Shown here in pieces: positions 43,346 to 56,049 of a DNA stretch of 64,000 nt. Made by a program: the position numbers and the translations under genes. Position 1 is the stretch's first letter, and each line of letters starts with the position of its first letter. This DNA comes from Sphagnum compactum. Its lineage: Eukaryota > Bryophyta > Sphagnopsida > Sphagnales. The DNA is taken from contig OZ234501.1 in NCBI GenBank assembly GCA_965153455.1, positions 14,322,001 through 14,386,000 on the forward strand, read 5' to 3'. Below the pieces are notes generated by a model, which was not told the DNA's origin, did no database searches, and was given only the letters and a program-made list of their open reading frames with translations.

Positions 43346-46300
43346 TGCCCCTTGTAGAAAAAAAAAAAAAAACTAGAATTACCGATTTCTGTAATATCAA
43401 ATTTAGTGTTATCGATTTTGATTATCGTATTTTCTCTACCAAATTTTGTTACTGAATTTGTTATTACCAAAAAAGTTTCACCAATTTTCAAAATGTATAT
43501 TTTTAGAACCAAAAAGTTATTTGATTAAACTATCTTTTGATAAAGATTTCTAGATAGGATTTATTATGAGTCTTAGAGAGGCTTTTGGGATTTCTTTGAG
43601 TTTTGGGATACTCCAACATTTGTGATCCCTTCAAAAAACAATTGTGGGGAAGCTTTTATAATTCTTTTTGTGTAATGATATTTCAATTTTACTTTAAAGG
43701 AGATAAAATTCTTCAAGTTCCTTATTGTTTTTTTGTTCAAATGTATGTTTTTGTACTTATTTTTTGAAGTTGAAAGTCTTTTTACAAGTTTGAAATTTTT
43801 TACATGATAAAAACATATAGTCTATTTATAATATTGGTTTTATAAACTCTTTGTGATTATTTGTTATTTAATGTTGCAAAATTGAAATGTTCATTTTTTG
43901 CTCCTATTTATTTTAAATACCAAAATCCCAAAATTTCAGTGAATGGCCTTAACATTTGACGACCATACCACATATATAAAATCAAAATTTTTAGTTCAGT
44001 GACTTTGTTTTGGTTAGAGCTATTTGTCTCTTCCAAAAAAATGGACTTTTATGTTTTAAGAAATCTTATTATATTGTTCACTTTGTTGTTGCAACAAGTA
44101 GCATACAACTATATAAGTACCAAACAAAAGAAAATCATAAAGAAATCTTTTTTATTTTATTTTGTAAAAGTTGTGTAACCTCTAAGTATGACGAATGTAT
44201 TAACGAGGAATATGAGAAAATGAATGGAAGAAGAGTGGACTAACAAGAGGCTAAGGAGGAGTCGAGCTATAGAAAGTGGATGCGAAGGAGAATGCTATTT
44301 TGCACAGTGATAAGCAAGAGGAGTTAGAAGCACAAACTGAAAACATAGAACCAGAAATTTGGTGTAATACCAAAAATTAACTACCAAAACAAGCTGTCAT
44401 CGTCACAAAACCAAGGCCTTCATGAGATGGATTTGAAATCCTATCAGAAAGAGAGATTTTCAATACTATTCAACACCATCGGTATACCTATTAATACACT
44501 AATACACAAAAAAATCTGCCACTGTTTTATGCATTGCTCCAAGGGCCCTGTCTGTAAACAGACAAGGCTTAAAATATTAGTGTAATCATATTCAGAGGGT
44601 GTTGAACAGGTTTATGTGCAGGTGTGCAAAAAAAATGTTATGACCAATGAAATTGCTGGATTTGGTATTCTGAACTTGTTTTTCCATAGGTATCTTCAGT
44701 GAACTAACATTTAACTGTGTAATAGGGTTTGATAGATTTGTGAGGATTTTAGAGAACCAATGAAAATGCTAGAAAAAGATCACTTTCTTCACTGCTGAGC
44801 AGAATAGGGTTATGTTTAATCTTAAAGATTTTTTCTTTTCAGGCTATGGAGGTCGCTGGATTTGATGGTCCAAATTTGTTTTCTTAATTATTTGGGGTGA
44901 ACTACCAGTCAATGTGTAACTGCTATTTACAGACAATGTTCTAGCACAGTGTTTGTGCGTTTTGTTAGAAGTAAGGCCCTTGGCTCCACCTCAAGCAGGC
45001 GGTTTTAATGAAGGCGCTCTTAGGGGAGTCAGGAAACATACTAATTTTCAGGATCTAGTGAACTACCCGTAACCATTTTCTCAGGCAATCCAAGTAACTG
45101 GATTCTTTGCAGGCCGTCAGTAAAATCTCGATTCTCTCACTACTGTCCAACGGTAATGTTGCCAGCATAGCATCTGTTGACAATTTCGCAGCTAGTGAAT
45201 TAGCCGTCCCTCCCGTGACGTCAAAACCCAGGACTTGTATCTCCAACTTGCAACTCCGTCGGTAATTTTACAGCACTAAATTATCTCCTAAGTAACTAGT
45301 TACTACAGACTAACTAGTTACTAATTTAATTAGAAATTGTATAGCAGTGGTTAATTTGTTGTAATGAAAAAAATGAGCTCCTGAGAATCATGACTCCAGA
45401 GCATGAATACTTTATATCTTACACTCAACAACACAAAAAGCAGCCCATCAAAAAAATTCAATCACTTTGCAAAGGATGCAAGCATCCTCTATCTTAAGTC
45501 AGGTGATAGCTGTAGGCCTGGCTACTTCTCAAATTCCACCCCTACAGGATACACCTCCCATTGCCACGGCTGGCCTATTTCAGACCGTTGATGTTTGACA
45601 TGGACAAATACGGCCAACCTATTACAGCAGATCAGTTTTTGACATGGAGAGATTTTGACATCTAGTTTAAGCTACCTTGACATCCTGTAAATTCTCCCTT
45701 TTCCTTTTTCTTATTCCTTAGTACATTTTCCAAATCTATGATGTGTTTATAAATAAAGTTTTGCAAGGTTGCATCATTTTTCTTCCTTTCCTAAGAACTT
45801 CAAACTAGACTTCAAATCAGTTGCATGGTTTGTATGGTCTGGGAGTTTCATGTAATAGCTTGAAATTGAAAAAAAAAAACAATGAAAAAAAACAATTTTG
45901 TCACTCTTTCTTGGCTCCTCATCACCAACATGGGACTGTCCCATCACTACTAATTTCATGACACTATGTCATGCTTCAAAACAAATGCATTGATTCACCT
46001 CATCCAACCCCTTGGACCTATTTCTCATAACATTTCCACAACAGAGCTCAACGTTCATGCAAAGAACTTCACCAAAGACTTAGTCTGTATCAACAAACTA
46101 GATAATAAACACAAAGTGAAAAAACTCCAAACAAAATCCCTTGATTATCAGCAGGCCAATCTAGTGAAGATCACACATGCAGGACAAAATTTCAAAACAA
46201 AAGATTTGTGCATTGCAGAGGGTTCACAATCTTGCTTGTGTTGAAAAATCATATTTCTCATTGCCTTCTCGCCTTTCTCCTTCCTGTCCTTCTCAAAACA

Positions 46301-47279
46301 TGCAGACTACCTAGACCAAAAAAAAAAATCCCCACTGGTTCCTTTACTTTCACTTTCACTTTTCACCTTCCCATCCAAAAATTCTTACTCACATGCATTC
46401 TTCCAGAAATTACAATTTTTTTTAAAAAACTGCAGTTTTAATTAGATCAGAGCATCCAAGTAACTCTTGGCCTTTCACAAGGTGCCGCTCATAGTATGGA
46501 AATTAAAGTAAAATATTGTAGTGAGCAAATCCATGAGTATCAGAGGAGAGGAAGCCTCAAATAAAGTTCAACTAAAAGAACATACGTGACACCATTTAGT
46601 GTTACACTATTGTAACTTTTTCTTATGCCAATGTAATGCTTGCTCCTACAGGTATTTGATTTAATTGACCACACTCTTCTAGGTGCCCTCCATCTACACT
46701 TAAATCATTGGAGCAGGTCTTTACTCTGTAAGTCTTAAATTCACACCACAAATTTCAAACATAAAATGGTTGTCTGATAACACCCCAAATTTCCAGCATC
46801 AAATGGTAGTCCGGCAATTAGTAGCTAATGAAAAATGGCATCAAACTAGAAGAGTGAGTAGAAGTAATTTGTCCTGCTTTTGGTTCCACTATTGGGCAAG
46901 ACTTTTGAAGTAATTTGTACTACTGTGGGTTCCAGAAGACTTTTCTTAATAATTTGTACAAATGTCAGTTCCACCGGCTTGAGTGACCCAGCACCGGGCC
47001 GGAGTGATCCAGCACCCACAAGTGCACCATCCAAAAAATCCCGTTCTGGGATTTCATGGATGGGATGAAGGGCCAGAGTGAACCAGCAGCCACCAATGCA
47101 CCAGCTGGTCATTCTGTCCACTGGATGGGCTGCATTTTTTCATTCGGTGCCAAATTGGGTTCATCACAGTCTATTTCTTTTTGCTGGTGACCACTGTACT
47201 TAGTTTTTTTTTTTTTGGTTCTTGCCAGTTTTTTCCTGGACTTGACCTCACACATAGCTACCCTGCTCACCTTTCTATC
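43346..47279. other. Intergenic, no firm gene
   Basis: The only stretch with a protein-like look is a minus-strand open frame at 45246-45055 (about 63 codons, no ATG at its start) with balanced composition and a mid-level GC patch. It may be an orphan exon or gene fragment, but no family is recognised. The remaining sequence shows no repeats with clear borders. Confidence 0.4.
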
Positions 47280-47720
47280 TTCATAAGTACAGCACCGACT
47301 AACCTTGGTACCTTATTTAATATCCTCTATTGACATGACTATTCTAATAAGTAGTTATCCTATTGATTTAGTTACCTTATATGCACAACCACCCTATTGA
47401 CATAAATACTTTACAAACTTAGTCAACGTGATAAGGTAACTTGTTTCTTACGTACTAACTTGCCTATCTACTTAGTTACCTTGCTAGTGTAACTTTTTTC
47501 TTACCTATTAATTTGCTTACCTACATGCCTATATACTCTAGTAACCTACCTACCTTGCTCCTTGAACTTCCTTGTTACTTACTAACTTACCTACTAACCC
47601 AACTACCTACCTATATACCTATTTACCTACCTATGCACCCACCTTCCTAACTATCCAGTATGCTTACCTACCTATGTTTTTTACATATACTTAATTAATT
47701 ACCTACTCACTTTTTCCACC
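47280..47720. repeat. Degenerate TACCTA/ACCTACC array
   Basis: Irregular tandem words TTACCT, CTACCTAC and CTATATACC, mostly pyrimidine-rich on the plus strand, end in a C run (47721-47729). Similar patches occur at 37380-37520 and 52670-53000, suggesting a dispersed simple-sequence family. Confidence 0.6.
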
Positions 47721-48879
47721 CCCCCCCTAATCCTACCTATCAAATTATTATGGTTCGCCCTAGTTCATGCATGATGAACACAGGTCCCCATATGTAAATA
47801 TTATAAACAATTTATAATGAAAACAATGTCATAATTGCAACCATTTTGGTTTAGTTAATGCATATTTTACTAAATATTATTTACCTAATTTATTATGGAA
47901 TGGACATTACAATACATCTTTTCATGTAATTATTATAAATATGTATTATTGGATTATGGTTTAAATTTAAAGTTGGGACATAAATTAATTAACAATTTTT
48001 TCACAAATGTATAGTAATTAACCTAAACTAAGCTAAATTTGGGGGGAAATTTTAAGGTTTACACATATGTGAAGTAATACAATTTCATTCTATATCTTTT
48101 TCAAAGAGAGTGCAAAAAATTAGGTTGGAGAGATCACACAAAGGTAAGAAACATTTTTTTTGGTTTTTTACGAAATTTATTTGATTGTTTTTTAAATTTA
48201 AGGTTTTTTTTTCGATCAATAAATATTTATAGTTTAAAAGCTTTAACATTTGGTTTCTAAATTTTTTCCTATGTTCTTTTAAAATTGTTTGTTTTGCATT
48301 ATATAATTTGTATAATTTGTATAGTTTTTTGGGTTTAGGGCATATATCATTAGGACTTTTTCTTGTTAAAGTTGTATAGTTAAAGTTGTAATAGGGCTTA
48401 TGATAAAATATCATTTCGTTTTTTAAGGTTATGCCTTATGATTTAGTGTATAGGAATTTAGTTCATATATTTCAAAGCTTAAGATTTATACTTTAAACTT
48501 TGCTCATTGTATTGGTTTTTCATTTCATCACTTGTTTAGATCTATACCATAATATGAATTTCCTTTGTTTCATATGTTCCATAGTTGTTAAAGTTCAATA
48601 TTTTCTAATCCATTTTTGTACAAGTTATGATCTTTTAGGGTTGTTTTTTCAACTAGGACTACGAACTTTGGTGGAACATTGTCATCTTTTATTCCTAAAG
48701 GTATGCATTTGTCTGTTATTACTTCTTTTGTTGTGTTTATATTTTCACAATTCAACCCCTTTTCATTTCCTAACTATTGGATATAGAATGGGCGTTGAGT
48801 TTCATAAAATATACAACCATAAATAAAGGTTTTATACCTTTACTCGGGTATTTCATATTCTATATCTTTTTGTAGTTTG

Positions 48880-49500
48880 ATTTTTTCATACTGGAAAATC
48901 CTTCACCTCATCATGATAAATATTTTCAACAATTATTGGATACACCCATTCATCCATGTTTGTGTTGTCATCGATTGTGCTTTAAAAAACAAGTAAGAAA
49001 ATAATTAAAATCCAATATTCAAAAATATTCTTCACATGTTCCACTTCAAAAAAAATCCATAATTGTGTAAAAGTTGTTTTTTTTCTAATAATAAACATAA
49101 AACACCAAAACTTTTAGTTCTTACAAATATAAGATTGAATAATAAATGACAGATTCTATAACAAAACTTAACGAGTTAGAAGAACAATTAGTATCACCTC
49201 ATTAAACATTTGTTCAAATTTGGCAACTCCAAGGTTATGGACAATATAACATAAAAGGAAGTATTATAAATGTTTCATCTAATATCAATTCTACCCAATC
49301 AATATTATAAGTCATCCTCCTCATGATGAAACAATAATTGTTCTATCATTAAAAAGAGGAATGAATAGAAATGACCATATTTAATAGGTTATGTCTGCCT
49401 AAATTTCATTATGTTGGCATCACATGATTTTTTCAACACACCATTATATGAAAATTTTGGATTAACAATTCATCCATGCTAGCTTGATATGTTCATATTA
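48880..49500 (+). pseudogene. Helentron N-terminus and DUF6570-like region
   Basis: At about 48895-48995 the plus strand encodes a Cys-rich piece containing HPCLCCHRLCFKKQ. After frameshifts, about 49165-49290 reads LNELEEQLVSP, then IWQLQGYGQYNIKGSIINV and on toward an L-P-R/H-H-D-E segment after a frame change near 49312. This arrangement (Cys-rich, then LxELEEQLVSP and QGYGQYxIKG) is the region that precedes Rep in many Helitron proteins and is catalogued as DUF6570. Multiple stops are present. Confidence 0.65.
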
Positions 49501-49537
49501 TCAATGCAAACCAATACTAATGTTTTTTTCGACGTAA

Positions 49538-51540
49538 ATGATGATGAATGAATGTGATGATGATGAATCATGTGACCATAATAATGAAGAGAAATTTGAA
49601 GAAAAACAAGAAGACATATTAACATATACAATGGTGCAAAACATATTATCTTTTGAACAAATATATGATTATTTTGAAAATGCTATAAATGTGACACAAT
49701 GCCAAGATTTCAAACCATTGGGCCTTATTTAAGATCCCCATTGGAAAAAATTGAACTTTCTTACATTGGTTTTTGGACAACCTTGTAGCAACCAAAGAAC
49801 AAAAATGTCTAATCAAATGATTACTCAATGGGAACTCTTACATAAAAATCATAATTTTGTCACAAATTTACCAATTTTTAAAAAACTATTAAAGGACTCA
49901 TTATGTTATTTCATCATCTTAGGTGCGTATACGTAAAAGGAAACTCTTTGGACAACAACTTCAAACATGTGATGTCATAAACAAACCAAATTTGGATGTT
50001 ATTTTACATTTTGATTTAGGATATACGGCTCTTTCAGGACTACGTACTTCATTTGATTATTTAAATCAATTAAAAATATATGTTTTTGTAGTGATTCAAT
50101 AATTAGGTTCCCCAACATTTTTTGTCACATTTACTAGTGTTGAAAGTAAATGAAATCCTTTATTAAAATGTTTATATGATTTAAATAGTAAAAAGTTAGG
50201 ACTAAAAATTCCTTTTGAGAAATTAAAACTTAAACATCTTACAAATCTTATATAATGTGATCCTATTACATGTGCACAATATTATAATCAAATCATATGA
50301 AATCTTTTCGTACATTGTTTATGAAAGATAATTTAATTTTTGGGCATTTATTGAATTTTTTCATTGTTACAAAATTTCAAAGTCATGAAAGTCAACATGA
50401 TCATGGACTTTTATAGGTTGCAAATGCACCAATTTATGGTTTGGATTCAAACAATGTAATTGAAAACTTTGTGAACAAATATATGTCATATGATAATAAT
50501 AAACTTGCACCCAATTTTCGTGAAGTTCAAACACATCGTCACAAAAAGACTTGTAGGAAGAAAAATCAAGCCATTCGTCAATTTAATTTTCCATGGCCTC
50601 CTATGGAAAACCTTCAAGTTTTTTGAAAATCATTCCCAATGGAATGTTTAACCCCTTCAAAAAGGGTTCATTTAAGTGAAATTAACACAAAAAAATTCAA
50701 TGAATGTAATAAAATTGATTTACAAACAACATCTATATCATTTAGCACATGATTAAAATTGTTTTTTATAGATAAAAAGACACACATCAATGCATTAGGA
50801 GTAAATTTTAATAAACCAATAATTTTTTACAAAAATTATGTAAATACATACAAACAAATCCCTTTGGTATTCATGTTGGAAATCTTTAGCAAGCAAACAT
50901 AAATGTTCAATTCATACTTGACCTTATGCTGTAGCTAGTTATTGCACATCTTATCTAACAAAAATAGATAAAATAATGATAAAAGAGTTGAAAAATATAA
51001 TTATTAGTTGTTATAAAAACAAAATTGAAACACATATTCGAATTCAAAAGATGGGAAATGCTTTTCTTAATGTTCAACAATTGTCGACACAACTAGCTAC
51101 ATATATTATGTTGTCTATACCATTGTACCATGCATCTAAAACATTTAATTTCATTAATACATCCCCATTACAAAAACATGCATTTGTATTTAAAAATGTT
51201 GCATCACTAAAACACTTCCTTTGGATTTTATAAATATTATGTGTTTGTCGATCATTGATGTATACATCAAAAGACCTAACTATTTATCTAACATTTCTCT
51301 CATTGAATTTGTTGTAAATTATGACATTGTGAATCTTAGGAAAAAAGGAAAAAAATGTCATATAATTTGTTATGTGCATTATAATGGACATCAAGACCTA
51401 GAAAATTACTATAGAAAATTATTATTATTGTTTATTCTTTCTTTGATATTGAACATACTTTCAAAGGTGACCATTCCACATGGAATGCAGCATATAGCAT
51501 GCATGAAATACAAATGAATTTATTTTTAAAAAATTATATA
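49538..51540 (+). pseudogene. Helentron Rep (HUH endonuclease) relic
   Basis: Would nick donor DNA and join strands during rolling-circle transposition. Visible blocks: an acidic segment (49538-49600), GQPCSNQ (about 49777), motif 1 as GSPTFFVTF (about 50107-50133), the HUH motif as QHDHGLL (two His codons at 50396 and 50402) followed by a stop at 50414 where Trp is usual, then THRHKKTCRKK (about 50530-50562). The catalytic Tyr region follows, with Tyr codons at 50925, 50940 and 50952 and the SYLTK block. After that come MGNAFLNVQQLSTQLATYIMLSIPL (about 51050-51125) and an SIIDVYIKRP block (51250). It ends near 51530. His and Tyr positions are retained; stops make it inactive. Confidence 0.85.
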
Positions 51541-52027
51541 TAATTTTAATAATAATAATCAATACAAGGAATTTACATATTAGTCACTAGTTTTTCCAAT
51601 TAATTTTTAGTCATAAATGCCACATGTGACTAAAATTTGTTCTTGTTGCTTTAGACAAGTCGCATAAAATTTTAGTTATAAAAGACAATACATGGAACAA
51701 TACATGGCAGCAAGTCAAAATGGCAGTCGCATTAACTTACATGAACATTTCATCCATCCAAATTATATTATGTGGCACTATTGTTTTACAACTACTTTTA
51801 GGATCAAACAATGTAATTGCATTAATTATTTAAATATTAGAAATAAAACTATATATATATATTATATTATTGATAATTTGATTAATTTCAACTTATAAGT
51901 TGTTGACATGTGTCATTACCTAGGCTAGACTAAAAGCTTAATTTAGGTTATTGAGTAGGCCACCTGGTCCTCTTAGTAGGCTATGTAAGTAAAAAATATT
52001 TAGTCAACTTACTACAACCCATGTCAT

Positions 52028-52090
52028 TTGTAAGATTCATCCTTGGACCCCAAGGAGGAAATCAACTCCTTTACCACCAAACCACCTCAT
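52028..52090 (-). other. Weak tRNA-like (SINE head) sequence
   Basis: On the minus strand GGTGGTTTGGTGGTAAAGG resembles a box A region, and GGGGTCCAAGGATGAATC lies at box B distance, but both depart from consensus. It may be an old SINE. Confidence 0.3.
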
Positions 52091-52669
52091 TTTTTGTGAC
52101 AATATGGCAATGTGCATTTTATTTATGTTATTTGATTCAAAACATTACACAAAACATCATTTTCAATATTTGATATCTAATTGATAATTGGTCCAAATGA
52201 CAAGATTTAAAGTTTAATCTTAAAGTTTTTTCAATAATGTACATTACTATGTTTTTTTTTCTTCCAAAAAAACAAACTAAATTGAAAAGAAAAATATTTG
52301 AATTTTGTTATTGAATACCATTTCAATGACCATTCCTTGGAAAATATTAATTCAAGCAAAAGATTTATGAATGGAAAAAAACTTTGTGGATATATAATAA
52401 CAAATAAAATTTTATATTTGTAGGTCAAACTTTCATTTCATTCTAAAACTTACCTTATAAAATTTTGCATTTGCATATCATAATTTTAATAATAAAATTA
52501 AATTTAGATGTGTGATATATGATATATTCACATATAATAGTTATAAATGGATATAAATAAATTATAATGAAATATTTTATATTAATTTTTAAATAATATA
52601 TTAAAATTGTACCAACAAAAAAAATTTAAATATATGATATAATATTTAATCACTATAAGGTTTATAAAT

Positions 52670-53000
52670 GGATCAGGAATTAACCCTAATACTTAGCCTA
52701 ATAACTAGATTAATTACATAATCTACCTAATTAAGTTATTTATTTATACAAAAAAATTATCACATATTAATTACCCCTATTATTTATTACTTAACCCATG
52801 TACATACTTCCTACTATATATCCTATTTAATTACTACCTATTATTTAGCTTAATTTATAAATAGACTAATTGCATAGCCTACCTAATTACTTAATTAAAC
52901 ATAACACTATTTCATTCAACATGATAAAACACTTACTAATAATTAGCTTACTTATATACCAGTACCCAATACCTACTACCTATTACCTAGCCTACTTAAT
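52670..53000. repeat. Degenerate TTACCTA/CTACTTAA array
   Basis: Repeated words such as AATTACCTA, CCTATTACCTA and TTAGCCTA. Same type of simple sequence as at 47280-47720. Confidence 0.5.
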
Positions 53001-53529
53001 TAATTAACTAATAACAAAACATTATGATATACCAATATGATAAAATTTAATGCTGGAAATTTTGAATAATCATCCATATTTACCATTGCCATGGGTCCTT
53101 TAAATTTCCACAAACCTCCCAAACCTTACCACACATTTAATGATTAGTTCATTCAAAAAAACTATAGGATTTATAGTTGCAATTCAAGTTGAATAAGATG
53201 CCATGTGATGTCTTATGGCCTGAACCACATCCCAAGTTGCAAAAACAACTATATTTTCATTTATTTTGAAATGCCACTAAAAATAGATGATATACGTCCA
53301 TTTTTCATCATCACTTTCATCCGAATGACATTAATCACAAGTCATAATTGCATATGCAACTACAAACCGCTTTTTAGTTGTTTTTATGATTACAAGTCAT
53401 TTTTACCATGGTACCATGGAGGATAGTCATATCAATAGTTGAAAAAAGGTTGATTTGGACACAAGTCACAAATGTGTGGGTTGGTATGGATAGAATTCCT
53501 TTTAATGAATGCATACACAACAAATTGTA

Positions 53530-55990
53530 TTAGAATGGAACCATATAACATTTGTAATGAATATATTTTTAACCCATGTATAGGTGTCTCCATTAATCCT
53601 AATTCATCCAATGTTGATGTTCAAGACCAAATTATGCCTACCCATCAATTCCATTCATTACTTCAAAAAATGAATAATAAACGTCTTATATTTTATGATG
53701 TCATGTATAGAAAAAACAAAATCCAAATGAACGAATTGATTTATTCATTATTGGAGGTGTTGGTACAAGTAAAATTTTCAAATTAATGTTTTTAATTCAA
53801 GTTTTGATACTTTTTTTAATAGACATCCTAATTCAAACCCTTCAAAAAAGATAACTTTGTTCATGGCATATATTAAGAAAACAACATTTAACATTAATGG
53901 AAGTACAATTCATTCAAGTTTTTCTATACCAATTAATTGTAAAGATTTACCATCATTAAGTTTAGAACAATTAAATAATTAATTAAGAAATATGACCAAT
54001 TACAATTAATAGTATTAAATGAAATTTCATTAATAGGCAAAAAAATATTAAAATTTATGGATCCTCGATTAAGATCAATTAAATGTATTCACATCAAATT
54101 CTTTGGAAATCTTGATGTAATTAATGGTAGGGAATTTTATCAAGTTTAGCTAGTTCATGGTATAGGAATTTTCAAAATTAATGCAAACAACATTGATAGT
54201 TTAATTCAAAATTTTTGGATGGAAAAAAATAAATGTTATGAATTGAAGCAAGTTATGCACCAAAGTGATGAAAAATTCATTAACATCTTAATCAATTTGG
54301 AATTGTTACACAATTGCAATGAAAGGTGGATACCATAAATAATCAATGTTTTCATAAATCGCCAAATGATCCAAAATTTCCATATTTATTTTACACAAAT
54401 GAAGCAGAGCAAAAACATAATGAATCAGCTCTCTTTCGAAGTGAAGGGGATGTATTTGGGTCAAAAGACATAACTAGAAGCCAAAAAGGACGTTGGATGA
54501 AGTAGTCAAAATCAAACATTAATTTTTTATTACCATTTAACATCATAGTAATCACGACAAGTTAGTCATTTTTCCTTCATATGAATGTCAAGGAATTTAC
54601 AGTAAAAATGTACTTCTATTATGTCAAATGGAATCAATTTCACAAAGGACTATCAAAAGGACCCATATAATATTAAAACATTCATTGAAAGAATATGGAT
54701 GATAAAAACATATTAGCCACATTCAAAAAACACTCATATTTTTAAATATGTGCAATTCTAAAATTTTAAAAATTCAAAGAATATTTCAAAATTGCTTCAA
54801 AATTTTAAAGCTTCAAGAGTCCTTTACCACATATAAATGACTTATAATGTACATGATGTATTAAGAAAAGTAATAGTTTAAAGTATAATAAAAATATTTA
54901 GAATGTGAAATTTTAATTTTAATGATGACTTAAAATTTTGATCATTTTCAAAATGGAACATTGAATCTGTAAAGAATCTACATAGTTTTAAAAATTCATA
55001 TTTATTCAATAATGACTAAAAAAAAACATGATGCATTGGGGAAATTTTAAATATTTTTAAAAACAAGTTACAAAAAATTTCATTCAAAATTTCATTTATA
55101 TGCAAAAACAAATTTTGGGAAAAAAAGATTTGCAGTTCTTTTCTAAAGTAATCCCTTTGGCTCCTATGTTACATGTTTTGACCCATTCATATTGTGTGCA
55201 CAAGATAGACATCATAATACATGTCCTTAATCATTTCAATTACAAAATGATGCAAACTTCATATCAAAATTACATTCAGAGGTTTAAATAAAGAAAAATA
55301 TGTTGGTTGAATTTTGTGTTGGAAATTTTACAACATTTGATGGTCTTGTAATTTATGGTGAAAGTGAAATATTCCAAGGATCAACTAGCGTATTCAATTC
55401 GGGTCCAAATTCTTTAAATTGTACCAAAATTTTATCACAATGTCACCTTTTTTTGTCTTTTTTTATCTAGTCTTTTTTTAACATGTAAAGACACATTTAT
55501 GGATGATTATGATGGAATCTAGAATTGTAATGGTCTAAAATATAATCTTTCTAAAATTTTTGACAATTTTTGACTCATTATTTTTTATGGGGATCAAAAT
55601 ATAGGGTCAAAAAAAATTGCAGTAAAAACTAGGCTATTTTTGTCTATATGGTACACCTTAAAGGATTTTCATCCATTCACAAAAAGTCATATGGATATCA
55701 TTTAATAATCCCAAATTTGGTCAACCCACAAAAATAAAAAATGCACATTTGTATGAACATGAAATACATTTTACATGGAGACCAATAGAAACCATATCTA
55801 AAGATATTCAAATCAGTTCAAATTCTGTTCACATTGTACATCGAGCACAAGGATTAACATTTGATCCTAATAATGTTCATAAACATGGTTTGACATATAG
55901 AAAACTTTTTCGTGTTAAGATTTTTTTTAAAAAAAACCTTTTACAACCTTTGCAAATGAAAAACATTCAAACTAATCCAAGTATTGCCAT
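53530..55990 (+). pseudogene. Helentron Pif1-family helicase relic
   Basis: Would unwind donor DNA. Walker A reads GGVGTSK at about 53753-53773 (second Gly of GTGK replaced by Ser) and needs a one-base frame change from the preceding open stretch (53472-53786). Walker B reads VLNEISLIGK at about 54012, so the key Asp is Asn. A later block, NFTTFDGLVIYGESEIFQGS, lies near 55335-55385, and the C-terminal helicase motif is HRAQGLT at about 55839-55860. Between 54480 and 55290 and between 55420 and 55700 the match is poor. The substitutions predict loss of ATPase activity. Confidence 0.8.
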
Positions 55991-56049
55991 GGAGATGCGT
56001 TGATTGCAAACCATTGCACTATAGGATGTATTTGTCCACAAACCACATA

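Larger units (their letters stand above)
51550..53530. other. Block of unrelated DNA between Rep and helicase
   Basis: The Rep frame ends at about 51535 and helicase-type coding resumes at about 53530. The 2 kb between are AT-rich and non-coding, with a weak tRNA-like sequence on the minus strand (52028-52090) and a TACCTA array (52670-53000). Some of it may be an inserted element; target duplications were not found. Confidence 0.5.

Noticed and set aside
42411-43512. Open frames across the 135-bp array, including a poly-Gly frame
   Set aside because: They follow the tandem repeat and C run and have no domain.
45055-45246. Minus-strand open frame as a small gene
   Set aside because: It opens with TTG rather than ATG, has no recognised domain or splice partner; kept only as a note.
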